This document shows positions 8,783-18,026 of a DNA stretch of 64,000 nt, piece by piece. The stretch is from an uncultured Clostridia bacterium. GTDB lineage: Bacteria > Bacillota > Clostridia > Christensenellales > Borkfalkiaceae. Under the pieces are notes generated by a model. The model ran no database searches and was not told where the DNA came from. It saw nothing but the letters and a program-made list of their open reading frames with translations. The stretch is taken from assembly GCA_947624965.1 (NCBI GenBank), contig CANQMN010000001.1, positions 124,001 to 188,000 of the forward strand. Direction: 5' to 3'. Position numbers and translations under genes: made by a program. The stretch's first letter is position 1, and each line of letters begins with the position of its first letter.

Positions 8783-10324
8783 TTATATCTCCGCGCAAAA
8801 CGGGACGGCGGGAATGTTCGCCCTGTTGCGCAGCCCCACGAGGTAGTAGGGCGTCTGCGCGAATTCGATCCGCACCTTCTTCGCCCGCGCGATCTTTTCG
8901 CCCTTCAAACAGATCGTCTCGCCGACGATCTCCGCCTCGAAGTCCGCCTTCTCCCCGTCCGCGAACACCGCGAGCGCGGAGAGCCCGCCCTCGCCGTCCG
9001 CGTTGAGCCCCTCGGCGTGCTTCATCGCGATGGCGACGCCCTCCGCCGTACGCACCGCCCCCGCCGCCACGGGGGCGTCCGAGAGCGTGGGAATGCCGTA
9101 CACCTTGTCGAGCGCCTGCAAGAGGCTCCGCTCGCCGAGCTTGCGCTTGAATTTGGGGTGGATGTCGTAACGGTTGCCGACATCCGACGAGGAGACGAGG
9201 AACACGCCGGGCATCTTCTCTGCGACGCGCGCCTGTGCCGCGCGGACTTCGGGGAAGCCCTCGCCCTGCCCCGCGTTTCCGCTGAAAGGCGCAAGCTGCG
9301 TTACGATAAAGGGCATGTCGCAGAACGTTTTGCGCCACCGCGCGATGAGCGTCGAGAGGAGCTTTTCGTGAATATTTCCCTTCTTGCGGTCGTCGCAGCC
9401 CTGATACCACAGCGCGCCGCGGAAGGTGAACCCCGCGATCTTCTCCACCATGGTCCCCCAGAGGGAGCAGGGGCGGTTGCGCGAGCGCGGACCGATCTGC
9501 GCGAACTCCTCGGGCGTGAACACCTCTCTGAGCCGCCGCATGAGGGCGATCCACTGCGAGGACTTATGCTCGTAGCGGACGGCGGCGACCTCCTGCGGCG
9601 TGGGCGCGCCGCTCAAACACAGGTCGAGCGCCTCTTCGCAGGCGTCCGCGCGGAGGAAGTAGTTGAGGATCTCGTACCGTTTGAGGTCCATCCCCTCTGT
9701 CGCCCGCCTGTATTCGTCGAGATACACTTTGAGCGCCGCGTCGCCCGCCAGATCCTCTTCGGGGATCCAGCACGACGCGCTCGTCCCGCCGTTGTTACAG
9801 CCGACGATGCCGACGGGCACGCCGAGCGCATCGCGGAGCCCGAGCGCAAAAAAGGTGGGAAGGGAGGAAAAATAGGGGCTCGTCTCGCGGGAAAAGGAAT
9901 TCCACTTGTCCCAGTGCGCGGCGTCGCGCTCGCGCAAGCCGTCCTTCTCCTCCCCCTCGAACGCCCAACGCGCGACGTCGTAATAGCGGAAGTGCGGATC
10001 GGACGGGCGTTCGTACACCCGCTCGCGGTCGGAATCCCACTTCACGTAAAACTGCATGTTGCTCTGTCCGCCCGCGATCCAGACCTCGCCGAAGTCCACG
10101 TTTTCGAGCAGGACGGAGCCCACTTCGAGCGTGCTGTTCCACTTCGCGCGCTGGGGCGGCAGTTCGAGGCAGAACGCCCCTTTTTCGACGGGATATACGC
10201 CGAGAGACTTCCCGTCCAGCTTCACTTCCACGCGCCCGTCCTCCGAGCAATTCCCAAAGACGCGGAAGGGCTTTTCGCGCTGGAAAATCATCCCGCTTTG
10301 AAATATTTTCGCAAGTTCCAACAT
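8783..10324 (-). CDS. cytosolic SGNH sialate O-acetylesterase-like enzyme
   Basis: A 513-residue protein resembling sialate or carbohydrate 9-O-acetylesterases. A beta domain with MIFQREKPFRVFG opens the protein. AGGQSNMQ contains the nucleophile Ser near residue 90. ALWYQGCDD and SSDVGNRYDIHPKFK contain the catalytic Asp/His pair. There is no signal peptide, so it is expected to deacetylate imported sugars. The frame is open upstream, but the ATG at 10324 follows a GCGGAGG ribosome binding site placed over the end of kdgA and matches the family N-terminus. It lies 2 nt after kdgA. It is the second acetyl esterase of the locus. Confidence 0.85.
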   Translation of the reverse strand: MLELAKIFQSGMIFQREKPFRVFGNCSEDGRVEVKLDGKSLGVYPVEKGAFCLELPPQRAKWNSTLEVGSVLLENVDFGEVWIAGGQSNMQFYVKWDSDRERVYERPSDPHFRYYDVARWAFEGEEKDGLRERDAAHWDKWNSFSRETSPYFSSLPTFFALGLRDALGVPVGIVGCNNGGTSASCWIPEEDLAGDAALKVYLDEYRRATEGMDLKRYEILNYFLRADACEEALDLCLSGAPTPQEVAAVRYEHKSSQWIALMRRLREVFTPEEFAQIGPRSRNRPCSLWGTMVEKIAGFTFRGALWYQGCDDRKKGNIHEKLLSTLIARWRKTFCDMPFIVTQLAPFSGNAGQGEGFPEVRAAQARVAEKMPGVFLVSSSDVGNRYDIHPKFKRKLGERSLLQALDKVYGIPTLSDAPVAAGAVRTAEGVAIAMKHAEGLNADGEGGLSALAVFADGEKADFEAEIVGETICLKGEKIARAKKVRIEFAQTPYYLVGLRNRANIPAVPFCAEI

Positions 10325-10326
10325 TT

Positions 10327-10962
10327 TTACGCCTCCGCGGCGGACTGTTTGAGCGCCCGCGCCGCCGCCGCGATCGCGGGATAATTCTTCGTCTTCAAAC
10401 CCGCGAACAGCGCGCCGCCCACGCCGCACGCGAACGCGCCCGCGCGGAGCCATGCGCCGATATTCTCCGCATTCACGCCGCCGACGGGCATGATTTCGAG
10501 GTTGGGCATCGGCGCTTTCAGATCCTTGATGATGCCGAACGGATACGCCGCCGCGGGGAAGAGCTTCACGACGTCCACGCCGCTCTCCATCGCCGCGAGC
10601 GCCTCCGTCGCCGTCGCTACGCCCGCGAACACGGGCGCGCCGTAGCGGTTCGCGAGCCGCACGACGTCCGCCGAAAACGTCGGCGTTACGAGATACTGCG
10701 CGCCGCTCAAAATCGCGATGCGCGCCGATTCCGCGTCCAGCACGCTCCCCGCGCCGAGCGTGAGCGCGTCGCCGAACTTCTTTTTGAGCGCCTCCAAGAC
10801 GGTATGCGCGAACGGCGTCGTCAGCGCGAGTTCCACGCAGGAGAGCCCGCCTTCGAGCAGCGCCTCCGTCCCGCGCAGCGCCTCCTCTTCGCTCTTTACG
10901 CGCACGATGGCGACAATCCTTTCCGCCTCCACCTTTTTCAGCGTTTCGTACTTCTTTATCAT
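10327..10962 (-). CDS. kdgA: 2-keto-3-deoxy-6-phosphogluconate aldolase
   Basis: A 211-residue class I aldolase (KDPG/KHG aldolase family) that splits KDPG into pyruvate and glyceraldehyde 3-phosphate. CVELALTTP carries the proton-transfer Glu, GAGSVLDAE follows, VTPTFSADVV is the substrate loop and VDVVKLFPA holds the Schiff-base Lys near residue 130. The start ATG at 10962 follows GGAGG and overlaps the epimerase stop codon as ATGA, so translation is probably coupled. With the kinase downstream it forms the lower half of a KDG/KDPG route. Confidence 0.92.
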   Translation of the reverse strand: MIKKYETLKKVEAERIVAIVRVKSEEEALRGTEALLEGGLSCVELALTTPFAHTVLEALKKKFGDALTLGAGSVLDAESARIAILSGAQYLVTPTFSADVVRLANRYGAPVFAGVATATEALAAMESGVDVVKLFPAAAYPFGIIKDLKAPMPNLEIMPVGGVNAENIGAWLRAGAFACGVGGALFAGLKTKNYPAIAAAARALKQSAAEA

Positions 10963-11795
10963 GCCTCTATCCTCCATTCGCGGGAGACGCTTTCTCCGCG
11001 CTCCACCGCGAGCATGTCTTTTCTGTCCTGTAACTGTTCGCTCCCGTTCTCCCGCTCGCTCACGCTCCCCCACGGCTCCACGCAGACGAGCGCGGGATCC
11101 GCGGACCACAGCACGAGATAGCGGAAGGAGGGAAATACGAGTTCTATCCTTTCCCGTCCCGCCGTAAGCGTCGCCCTGCCGGCGTCCGTCTCGAAGATAC
11201 GCGCAGGGCACAGCCCTTCGGGCGGGAGCGGGAACTTCCTCCCGCCGAGCGGGATCCTCTCCCCCGTGCGCAGGCGCGACCCGCCGAGCGGAAGCTCCGC
11301 AACGTCATCCGAGGCAAATTCGAGGACGTGGTCCCCGAATGCCGCGCCCCGCGCGAGCGGGAGCGAAAACCCCGGATGCGCGCCGAAGGCGCAATACATC
11401 GTCTTTTCGTCCCTGTTCTCCGCCGTATAGCGCACGGAGATCCCCTTTTCGTCCAGCGAAAATTCCGCGGTGTAGCGGAAGCGGTAGGGATAGCGTTTCA
11501 GCGTCTCCGCGTTCTCCGTCATGCCGAACGCCGCGCGGGCGGGCGAGAGTTTTCTCCCCTCCGTCTCGCTCGAAAGGACGAAGCCGTGCAGCGGCATCTC
11601 GTACTCTTTGCCGAACAGGCGATACCTGTCCCCGCGCAGTCTGCCCGCGAAGGGGAAGATGTTGTAACACCTGTCCTTCCAGACGGGACCGCCCTGCCAG
11701 AGGAGCTGTTTTCCGTCCTTTTTCAGCGAGACGAGCTCTGCGCCGCGCGGGGAGATCTCCGCCTCCCACCCGCCCGCGCGGAGAGAGACGTTCAT
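10959..11795 (-). CDS. aldose 1-epimerase family protein
   Basis: A 278-residue galactose-mutarotase-like protein. Visible motifs include ISPRGAELVSLKKDG, KDRCYNIFPFAGRL, EMPLHGFV with the first conserved His, and FGAHPGFSLPL with the second conserved His. It is closest in style to the LacX or YihR-like branch. It would interconvert alpha and beta sugar anomers in the cytosol. Both ends overlap neighbours by ATGA (DUF1116 upstream, kdgA downstream), showing a tightly packed operon. Confidence 0.88.
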   Translation of the reverse strand: MNVSLRAGGWEAEISPRGAELVSLKKDGKQLLWQGGPVWKDRCYNIFPFAGRLRGDRYRLFGKEYEMPLHGFVLSSETEGRKLSPARAAFGMTENAETLKRYPYRFRYTAEFSLDEKGISVRYTAENRDEKTMYCAFGAHPGFSLPLARGAAFGDHVLEFASDDVAELPLGGSRLRTGERIPLGGRKFPLPPEGLCPARIFETDAGRATLTAGRERIELVFPSFRYLVLWSADPALVCVEPWGSVSERENGSEQLQDRKDMLAVERGESVSREWRIEA

Positions 11796-13204
11796 CCGCC
11801 GTACACCCTGCGGAACTCCCGCATCGCCTTCACGAAGCATTCCATGGGAACGCGCGCGCTCCCCGCGCCGATGAGCCCGCCCTGATAGTTGAACATGCCG
11901 CCGTGGATCTCGGGCGTGATGCCCGTCTCCAACACCTTCACCGCGTCGATGCCGCAGGGAAGAAATTCAAAATCGAGGTTGGGCTCGGGGAAGTTGGGAT
12001 TGCTCGCGATACAAATTTTGCGCATCTCGCGGGAGAGCGCGATGCAATCCGCGAGGGCGAGCCCGCGCAGGCTCCCCACGATGGGGCTCGCCGAAGCCGC
12101 AAGCCCGCCCATGCCGTAGCATTCGACGACGCAGCTGTCGCCGATCCACGGGAGCTGGTCCTTTTCGGTGTAACTGGGGGAGGTGTATTTCCCCTTCATC
12201 ATGGGCGCGGGTGCGGTGAACCACTTGCCGGGGAGCCCCGCGAGCTTGATGCCGAACTCCACGCCGTTGCCGCACACCGCCGTAACCATCGTGCTGTACG
12301 CGGTCCCGTCCGCGCCGATGAGCGCGGTGCGGCTCGCCCCCTGTCCGAAGCAGTGGAAGAAGCGGGGCGTCTCCACGATGTAGCGGACCGCCGCGAGAAG
12401 TTTCTCCTTGTCCTCGTCGAGCGCGAAGATCGCGGGCAGGATCTTTTTGTCGAACAGCAGGTCGGAAGCCGTCTGCCGCGTGTGATTTTCGTCACCCATC
12501 TGCATACTTTCCGCCAAAATGGGCTTGATGGGAAGCCCGCCGATCGACTGCACGGCGGCGCGCATCACGGGGAGCCACTCCTCCCGCATCACGCGCAGAT
12601 TTTCCGCGATCGCCTCCGAATAGAGCCCCCAACCGCAGAAGCCGCCCTGAAACTCCCCCTCGGCGGGGAAGGTCGCCGCGCGCTTGCCCGTCGCGCGGTC
12701 CTCGATGACGATCATCGCCACCGACTTCGTGATGATCCCCGTTCCCGCGCCGACGGTGTTGGTGTCGAGCGCGCTCTTTATTTTCAGCTTTCCGCTCTCG
12801 ATGAGCGCGACGGCTTCCCTCTCGTCCTTCGCCCAGCCCTCGAAGAGGCACGCGCTCACCATGCCGCGGCGGTGGAGCATCACCATGTGCTCGTAGTCGA
12901 TGGGCGGACCCGAATGGAGCACGGTGTAGTCGTCCAGCCCCTCGATCACCTCCCCCGCGGGCAGAACGTCCACCCAGACGGGGTCGCCGTCGATGATCTT
13001 GGAGACGGCGATCTCGTTCGCCGCGTCGATCTTTTCGCGCAGATCGCCCATGTCGAGGAGCCGCCCGATCTCGTCGCTCCCCTTGTAGGGCGGACGCCAA
13101 TCCAGTTGGACGGCTCTCACCTTCTGCGCCGCGAGCGCGTCGCAGAAGCGTTGCAGACCGATGTTGATGACGGCGGGTCTCTTCCCGCTCCCGATGATAT
13201 CCAT
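11792..13204 (-). CDS. DUF1116 protein, YlbE/YahG (AllG) family
   Basis: A 470-residue cytosolic protein of the DUF1116 family. Recognisable segments are ANEIAVSKIIDGDPVWVDV, LPAGEVIEGLDDYTVLHSGPP, MQMGDENHTRQ and VTAVCGNGVEFGI. The E. coli relatives YlbE (AllG) and YahG are always encoded with an FdrA-type and a DUF2877 protein. The ylb set is reported as an oxamate carbamoyltransferase. Here FdrA is immediately upstream (stop and start overlap as TAATG) and DUF2877 is four genes further upstream. The substrate in this genome is unknown; no allantoin genes are near. The ATG at 13204 is the start that fits the overlap. Confidence 0.88.
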   Translation of the reverse strand: MDIIGSGKRPAVINIGLQRFCDALAAQKVRAVQLDWRPPYKGSDEIGRLLDMGDLREKIDAANEIAVSKIIDGDPVWVDVLPAGEVIEGLDDYTVLHSGPPIDYEHMVMLHRRGMVSACLFEGWAKDEREAVALIESGKLKIKSALDTNTVGAGTGIITKSVAMIVIEDRATGKRAATFPAEGEFQGGFCGWGLYSEAIAENLRVMREEWLPVMRAAVQSIGGLPIKPILAESMQMGDENHTRQTASDLLFDKKILPAIFALDEDKEKLLAAVRYIVETPRFFHCFGQGASRTALIGADGTAYSTMVTAVCGNGVEFGIKLAGLPGKWFTAPAPMMKGKYTSPSYTEKDQLPWIGDSCVVECYGMGGLAASASPIVGSLRGLALADCIALSREMRKICIASNPNFPEPNLDFEFLPCGIDAVKVLETGITPEIHGGMFNYQGGLIGAGSARVPMECFVKAMREFRRVYGG

Positions 13205-14730
13205 TACTTTCTCTCCTTTAACGCGTTGATGAGCCGCGCCGCCAGCCGCGCCGTCTGGTAGTTGCTCGCCGTAACGATGACGCCCGCCGCTTCGAGGCGG
13301 CTGCGGACCGAGGGAACGTTCTGCGGATCGAGGGAGGAACCGCACACGTTGGCGATGAGCGTGAAGGTGTCGCCGCGGACGGCGCGCGCCGCCGCGATCT
13401 CCCCGAGAAAGTCGCCCACGGGGTCCTCGTGCACGCCGGGACCCGTGATGAAATCGAGGGTAACGACGGCGACCGAGCGGTCCGCAAGCTCCCGTTTCAA
13501 CCGTTTGATCCGCAAATTCGGCTCGAACACGGGGTGCGGCGCCTCCGCGGTGAAGTCCTCCGCGCCCAAATCGAGCACGGTGTTGCGGTAGCTTATTTCC
13601 TTATCTTGCAGGCGAATGGTGTATTTCGTTTGCAGATTGCTGTAAAGCGGCACGCCCGCGCAGTGCTTCTTGTAGTAGATGAGCCCCTCCTCCGTGAACG
13701 TCCCGCCGCAGTACAGCCCGCGCAAATACTTTTGTTCCTTTCCGTATTTGCGGAGCTCGCGCGCCGCGACGGCGTTGAGTTCCTCCTCCGAATAGCCGAA
13801 GGCGGGCTCCCGTCCGCGGAGCGCGGCGACCGCCTTTATCGCCGCCTCTTCGAGGCTGTGCGCGCCGATCACCCTGTGCCCGCGGAAGAGCGCTTCGTCC
13901 CCGCCGAGAAAGACGGCGACGACCTTCTTTTGCAGTGTCTCGGCGCAGGCGAGGACCTTTTCCATCACGCCGCCGTCCGAAAGTTTTGAAACGAGCACGA
14001 TGACCTCGGTGCGCGCGTCCGCTTCGAGGAGGCGCATGCCCTGCATCATCGCGATCCCGCCGATCTCGGGATAGAGGTCGCGCCCGCCCGTCCCGATGAG
14101 TTCGGAGATCCCCTCGCCGAGCGATGCGACGATGCAGGCGACTTCCTGCGCGCCGCTTCCCGACGCGCCGACGATGCCCACCCGTCCCGCGGGAAGGATG
14201 CTCCCCGCGCCGAGGCAGACGCCGCCGATCTGCGCGACGCCGCAGTCCGGTCCCATCATGAGGAGCCCGTGCTCCGCGGCGTACGTCTTTAATTTCTTCT
14301 CCTCTTCGAGGGGAACGTTGTCGCTGAACATAAACACGTGCAGACCGCGTTCGAGCGCGCGCATCGCCTGTTCGCCCGCGTATTCCCCGGGAAGGGAGAT
14401 CTGCGCGATGTCGTACGGGGCGTCCGCGAGCGCGGCGTCCAAGGTGCGATAGGTCTTTTGCGTCCTTCTCCCCCTGTTGAGGGTCTCCTCCATCGCTTCG
14501 AGCGCGCGCGCCGCGCCGTCCCCTTCCCCGTCTGCGGCGAGGACGAGGTCGTTCGCCCCCGCGTCCGCCGCGACTTCATAGCCCATCTTCGAAAGCAGTT
14601 CCCGGTTGGCGGGCGTGCACATGACGGCTTCCGCCCCGCGAACGCCCTCCGTTTTCCGCGCGCGCTCGCTCACGGACATCAACGTTACCGAATCTACGTA
14701 ACGGTTGCGTTTAACGACGATCTTTTTCAT
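13204..14730 (-). CDS. fdrA: FdrA-like acyl-CoA synthetase-fold protein (AllF family)
   Basis: A 508-residue protein of the FdrA family, which resembles fused succinyl-CoA synthetase subunits. MKKIVVKRNRYVDSVTLM is the characteristic opening. A CoA-binding-like region has GPDCGVAQIGG and VGIVGASGSGAQEVACIV (near 175-200). A second half carries LYCGGTFTEEGL, NTVLDLGAEDFT and DFITGPGVHEDPVG. In E. coli FdrA works with YlbE and YlbF. It overlaps the flavoprotein gene by 20 nt, and the ATG at 14730 has a GGAG site at proper spacing. I infer an acyl-group phosphorolysis or transfer role. Confidence 0.9.
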   Translation of the reverse strand: MKKIVVKRNRYVDSVTLMSVSERARKTEGVRGAEAVMCTPANRELLSKMGYEVAADAGANDLVLAADGEGDGAARALEAMEETLNRGRRTQKTYRTLDAALADAPYDIAQISLPGEYAGEQAMRALERGLHVFMFSDNVPLEEEKKLKTYAAEHGLLMMGPDCGVAQIGGVCLGAGSILPAGRVGIVGASGSGAQEVACIVASLGEGISELIGTGGRDLYPEIGGIAMMQGMRLLEADARTEVIVLVSKLSDGGVMEKVLACAETLQKKVVAVFLGGDEALFRGHRVIGAHSLEEAAIKAVAALRGREPAFGYSEEELNAVAARELRKYGKEQKYLRGLYCGGTFTEEGLIYYKKHCAGVPLYSNLQTKYTIRLQDKEISYRNTVLDLGAEDFTAEAPHPVFEPNLRIKRLKRELADRSVAVVTLDFITGPGVHEDPVGDFLGEIAAARAVRGDTFTLIANVCGSSLDPQNVPSVRSRLEAAGVIVTASNYQTARLAARLINALKERK

Positions 14731-16282
14731 GCGAAATTCTCCGTAACGCGTCCCCGCGGACGCGAATAAAATATTTTTCTTTCTCCTCTGCGCCGTCGGC
14801 GCGGAAGTGGCAGCCCACGCTTCCCCGCCGCATCCCGCAACACCGCGCGACGATGCGCGCGACCTTCAAATCGGCGGCAAGGCGCAATGTCTCCCCGTCC
14901 GCGGAAGGCGGCAGCATCGAAGTAATTTCTCCGATCTCCCGTTCGGCGCGGCGGCAGCTCTCGGCGGTCCTGATCGCGCCGAGCTCGCGGGTCATCGTCT
15001 CGCCCAGCCGCCTGCGGAGCGGGGAAAGGTCCTCCCGCACCCCGCCGCGGACTTGCAGAAATTCGTCCAAGCGGGCGAGCGGCGCGCCGAAGTCTCCCTT
15101 TGCGGAGCGGGAGAGGTACCGCCGCGCGCTCTCCCCCGCGATCTTTCCGAACACGAAGGTTTCGAGCCCCGCGTTCCCGCCGAGGCGGTTCGCGCCGTGC
15201 ACCCCGCCTGCGACCTCGCCGCAAGCAAACAGCCCCGGCACGGACGTGCGGCAGTGCGCGTCGATCTCCACGCCGCCCAGCGAAGTGTGCGCGCCGGGCG
15301 CGATCTCCATGGGCGTGCGGGAGATATCGATGCCGCAGGCGAGATAGCGGCGGAAATAGGCGGAATAGGAACGCTCCAACAGCTCCCTTCCGAGGGCGGA
15401 GCAATCGTACCACACGCCGCCCGCGGGCGTCCCGCGTCCCGCCGCGATCTCCGCGGCGATCGCCCGTGAGAGCACGTCCTTATTGACCCTCTCCCCCGCT
15501 TCGGACAGGCGGAGCATGAACCGCTCGCCGTCCGCGTTTTTCAGCGTTGCGCCCTCGTAGAACATCGTCGTGATGACGCTCTTCCCGCGAAGGGGCGGGG
15601 GCGCGACGGCGACGCTCGGCTCAAACTGCACGAACTCCATGTCCGTGAGCGTTGCGCCGACGTCGTGCGCCATGGCGATCCCCTCTCCCCCCGCGTCCGC
15701 GCCGTTCGTCGTGAACGACCAAAGGCGCGAATAGCCGCCCGTGGCGAGCACGACGCACCCCGCCGCGACCGCGAAGGGTTCGCCGTCCTTATAGCAGAGC
15801 GCGGCGAACGCGCCGTTCTCGCGGAAGAGCTTCACCGCTCTCCCCCGCAAAAACGCCGCCCTGTCTCCGATCTCGCGGGAAAGCGCCGCCATCGCGTGCG
15901 CGCCGAGCGCGTTTCCCACGCTCGCGACCCGCGGAACGGACGCGCCGAGCGGTTGCAACAGTTCGATCCCGCCCGCCGCGCCGCGGTTGAGGGCAAGCCC
16001 GAGCTCTTCGAGAACGCCGCGCACGGAGAGGCTGTTTTCGCACAGCGTCCGCACGAGCGCGCGCTTTCCTTGGCGGTAGCCCCCCTCGTAGGTGTCGCAA
16101 AAGAAGCGTTCCGCGCTGTCGAGAGGATGCAGGGGCAGGTTGATGCCGTGGACATACGGCGAAGCCCCGCTCCCGTCGGAGAGGAGCGCCGTCCGCTTGC
16201 CCGACTTCACGATCTCCCGCGCCGCAACGAGCGCGGCGAGCCCGCCGCCGAGAATGAGACAATCGGCGTCCCACCGTTTCAT
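14711..16282 (-). CDS. FAD-dependent fumarate reductase/L-aspartate oxidase-like flavoprotein
   Basis: A 523-residue flavoprotein of the SdhA/FrdA/NadB superfamily. The dinucleotide fold DCLILGGGLAALVAAREI starts at residue 6. VLATGGYSRLW and VQFEPSV follow, GAHTSLGGVEID aligns with the active-site His motif of the family, and ANRLGGNAGLETFVFGKIAGE is the C-terminal FAD contact. No iron-sulfur or membrane subunit gene is adjacent and no quinolinate genes are present, so neither succinate dehydrogenase nor NAD synthesis is indicated. It probably oxidises or reduces an intermediate of this pathway. The upstream dehydratase gene ends 4 nt before it. Confidence 0.85.
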   Translation of the reverse strand: MKRWDADCLILGGGLAALVAAREIVKSGKRTALLSDGSGASPYVHGINLPLHPLDSAERFFCDTYEGGYRQGKRALVRTLCENSLSVRGVLEELGLALNRGAAGGIELLQPLGASVPRVASVGNALGAHAMAALSREIGDRAAFLRGRAVKLFRENGAFAALCYKDGEPFAVAAGCVVLATGGYSRLWSFTTNGADAGGEGIAMAHDVGATLTDMEFVQFEPSVAVAPPPLRGKSVITTMFYEGATLKNADGERFMLRLSEAGERVNKDVLSRAIAAEIAAGRGTPAGGVWYDCSALGRELLERSYSAYFRRYLACGIDISRTPMEIAPGAHTSLGGVEIDAHCRTSVPGLFACGEVAGGVHGANRLGGNAGLETFVFGKIAGESARRYLSRSAKGDFGAPLARLDEFLQVRGGVREDLSPLRRRLGETMTRELGAIRTAESCRRAEREIGEITSMLPPSADGETLRLAADLKVARIVARCCGMRRGSVGCHFRADGAEEKEKYFIRVRGDALRRISHEKDRR

Positions 16283-16286
16283 CGCG

Positions 16287-17981
16287 TTACTCCTCGTCGT
16301 CCCAGATGCCGCCCTTGGACATGGAGGAGACGTTCTTCACGAAGAAGTTGAGGTAGCGCGGATATTTATTCTTGGGGAAGGTCCAGTGGAATTTCTTCAA
16401 GCGTTCCTTTACCGTCTCTTCGTCCACGAGCAGGTCCATCCTGCGGTTCGGGATGTCGATCTCGATCTCGTCGCCGTCCTCGACGACGGAGAGCGGTCCG
16501 GGGATCGCCGCCTCGGGCGAGACGTATCCGACGCTCAACCCCGAAGAGCCGCCCGAAAATCTCCCGTCCGTGATGACGGCGCAGGAATTGTACAGCTCGG
16601 CTCTCCCTTTGAGTTCCTCCTGAAAGGTGAAGGCGGTCGTGCCGAAGCGGGCTTTCAGCCCGAGGAAGCGGAGCACGCAGGCGTCCCCTTCCTTTATCTT
16701 CCCGCCGCGCAACGCTTCCAGCCCCTCGTCGAGGGAGTTGAACACGCGCGCCTTGCCGCGGTACTTCATGAGGTGCGGCGGGACCGCCGCGATCTTTACG
16801 ATGGAGCCCTCGGGCGCGAGACTGCCGTACAGAACGCCGATGCCCGCCTCCTTCATCACGGGATCTTCGAGCGTATGGATGCAGTCCGCGTTGTAGCAGA
16901 CCGCGCTCTCCACGTTCTCGCGGAGGGTGTTGCCCGTTACGGTGAGCACGTCGCCGTTGAGTTTGGGAAGAAGATTTTTCAGCACGCAGCGCATGCCGCC
17001 CGCAAGGTCGAGGTCTTTGAGGTTATAGGGACCGCTCGGCGCAAGGTGCGAGAGGAGCGGGATCTCGTTGGAAGCCTCGTCGAAGTACTTCCACCACGGG
17101 AGATCGTAGCCCGCCTCGTGCGCGATCGCGGGGATGTGCAGGATGAGGTTGGAGGAGGCGGCGACCGCCATGTCCAGTTTGATGGCGTTTTTGATGGCGT
17201 CCACCGTCATGATCTTGCGCGCCGTAATGTTCTGCGCGACGAGGTTGACGATCTGCTTTCCCGCCTGATAGGAGAGATTTCTGATCTCCGAGCTCACCGC
17301 CGACATCGTGGAGTTGCCGGGGAGCGTCATGCCGAGCCCCTCTGCGATCATGCACATGGAGTTCGCCGTCGTCATCGACGTGCACGCGCCGCAGATGCCC
17401 CAGCTCTTCGCGATGAGTTCGTTGTACTCGTCGATGTCCATTCTCCCCTCCTTCACCGTGCCGACCTTGTCCTGCGCGTGGATGTGCAGAACTTCCTTGC
17501 CGCGGCACTGTCCGAGGGGCATATAGCCGCCCGTAACGATGATGGCGGGGATATCGAGGCGCGCCGCCGCCATGAGGTGCCCGGGCACGATGGAATCGCA
17601 CGCCGAGAGCATCACCATGCCGTCGAAGAAGTTGCCCTCGACGGTGATCTCCACCTGATCGGCAATGGAGTTGCGGCTGGGCACTTCGATGTATTTGGGA
17701 TCTTTGAGCACCATGCCGTCGCAGATCCCCGTCGTCATCACTTCGAGCGGGAGCCCGCCCGCCTCGCGCACGCCCTGTTTCACGCGCTCCGCGAGCTGGC
17801 GGAGATGGACGTGTCCGGGGTTGTACTCGTTCCACGAATTGACGACGGCGATGAGGGGGCGTTTCAATTCCTCCTCGGTATAGCCCATGCCGAGCATGAG
17901 CCCTCTGCGGCATTCGGACGCTTCCCCGAATTCCCACTGGCTTCTTAACTTTTGAAGTTGTTCGTCTGTGAATTTCATCAT
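16287..17981 (-). CDS. IlvD/Edd family dehydratase
   Basis: A 564-residue iron-sulfur dehydratase of the IlvD/Edd family, which removes water from polyhydroxy acids to give 2-keto acids. Cluster-associated residues are Cys128 (SACDSIVPGH) and Cys197/Cys200 (GICGACTSMTTANSM). The segment NSWNEYNPGHVHL lacks the extra Cys seen in the [2Fe-2S] pentonate dehydratases and resembles the E. coli IlvD type. The C-terminal TDGRFSGGSSGLSVG holds the conserved catalytic Ser. No ilvB, ilvC or leu genes are near, so a sugar-acid substrate feeding KdgK/KdgA is more likely than branched-chain synthesis, though this is inference. The start may be either Met of the MM pair. Confidence 0.85.
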   Translation of the reverse strand: MMKFTDEQLQKLRSQWEFGEASECRRGLMLGMGYTEEELKRPLIAVVNSWNEYNPGHVHLRQLAERVKQGVREAGGLPLEVMTTGICDGMVLKDPKYIEVPSRNSIADQVEITVEGNFFDGMVMLSACDSIVPGHLMAAARLDIPAIIVTGGYMPLGQCRGKEVLHIHAQDKVGTVKEGRMDIDEYNELIAKSWGICGACTSMTTANSMCMIAEGLGMTLPGNSTMSAVSSEIRNLSYQAGKQIVNLVAQNITARKIMTVDAIKNAIKLDMAVAASSNLILHIPAIAHEAGYDLPWWKYFDEASNEIPLLSHLAPSGPYNLKDLDLAGGMRCVLKNLLPKLNGDVLTVTGNTLRENVESAVCYNADCIHTLEDPVMKEAGIGVLYGSLAPEGSIVKIAAVPPHLMKYRGKARVFNSLDEGLEALRGGKIKEGDACVLRFLGLKARFGTTAFTFQEELKGRAELYNSCAVITDGRFSGGSSGLSVGYVSPEAAIPGPLSVVEDGDEIEIDIPNRRMDLLVDEETVKERLKKFHWTFPKNKYPRYLNFFVKNVSSMSKGGIWDDEE

Positions 17982-18026
17982 TTTTTCTCCTCTGAAAATT
18001 TTATGGTTTCCGACAGATTTTTCGCG

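Noticed and set aside
16287..17981. Branched-chain amino acid dihydroxyacid dehydratase as function
   Set aside because: Not excluded by sequence, but no other ilv or leu gene is present and the gene is embedded in the sugar operon.
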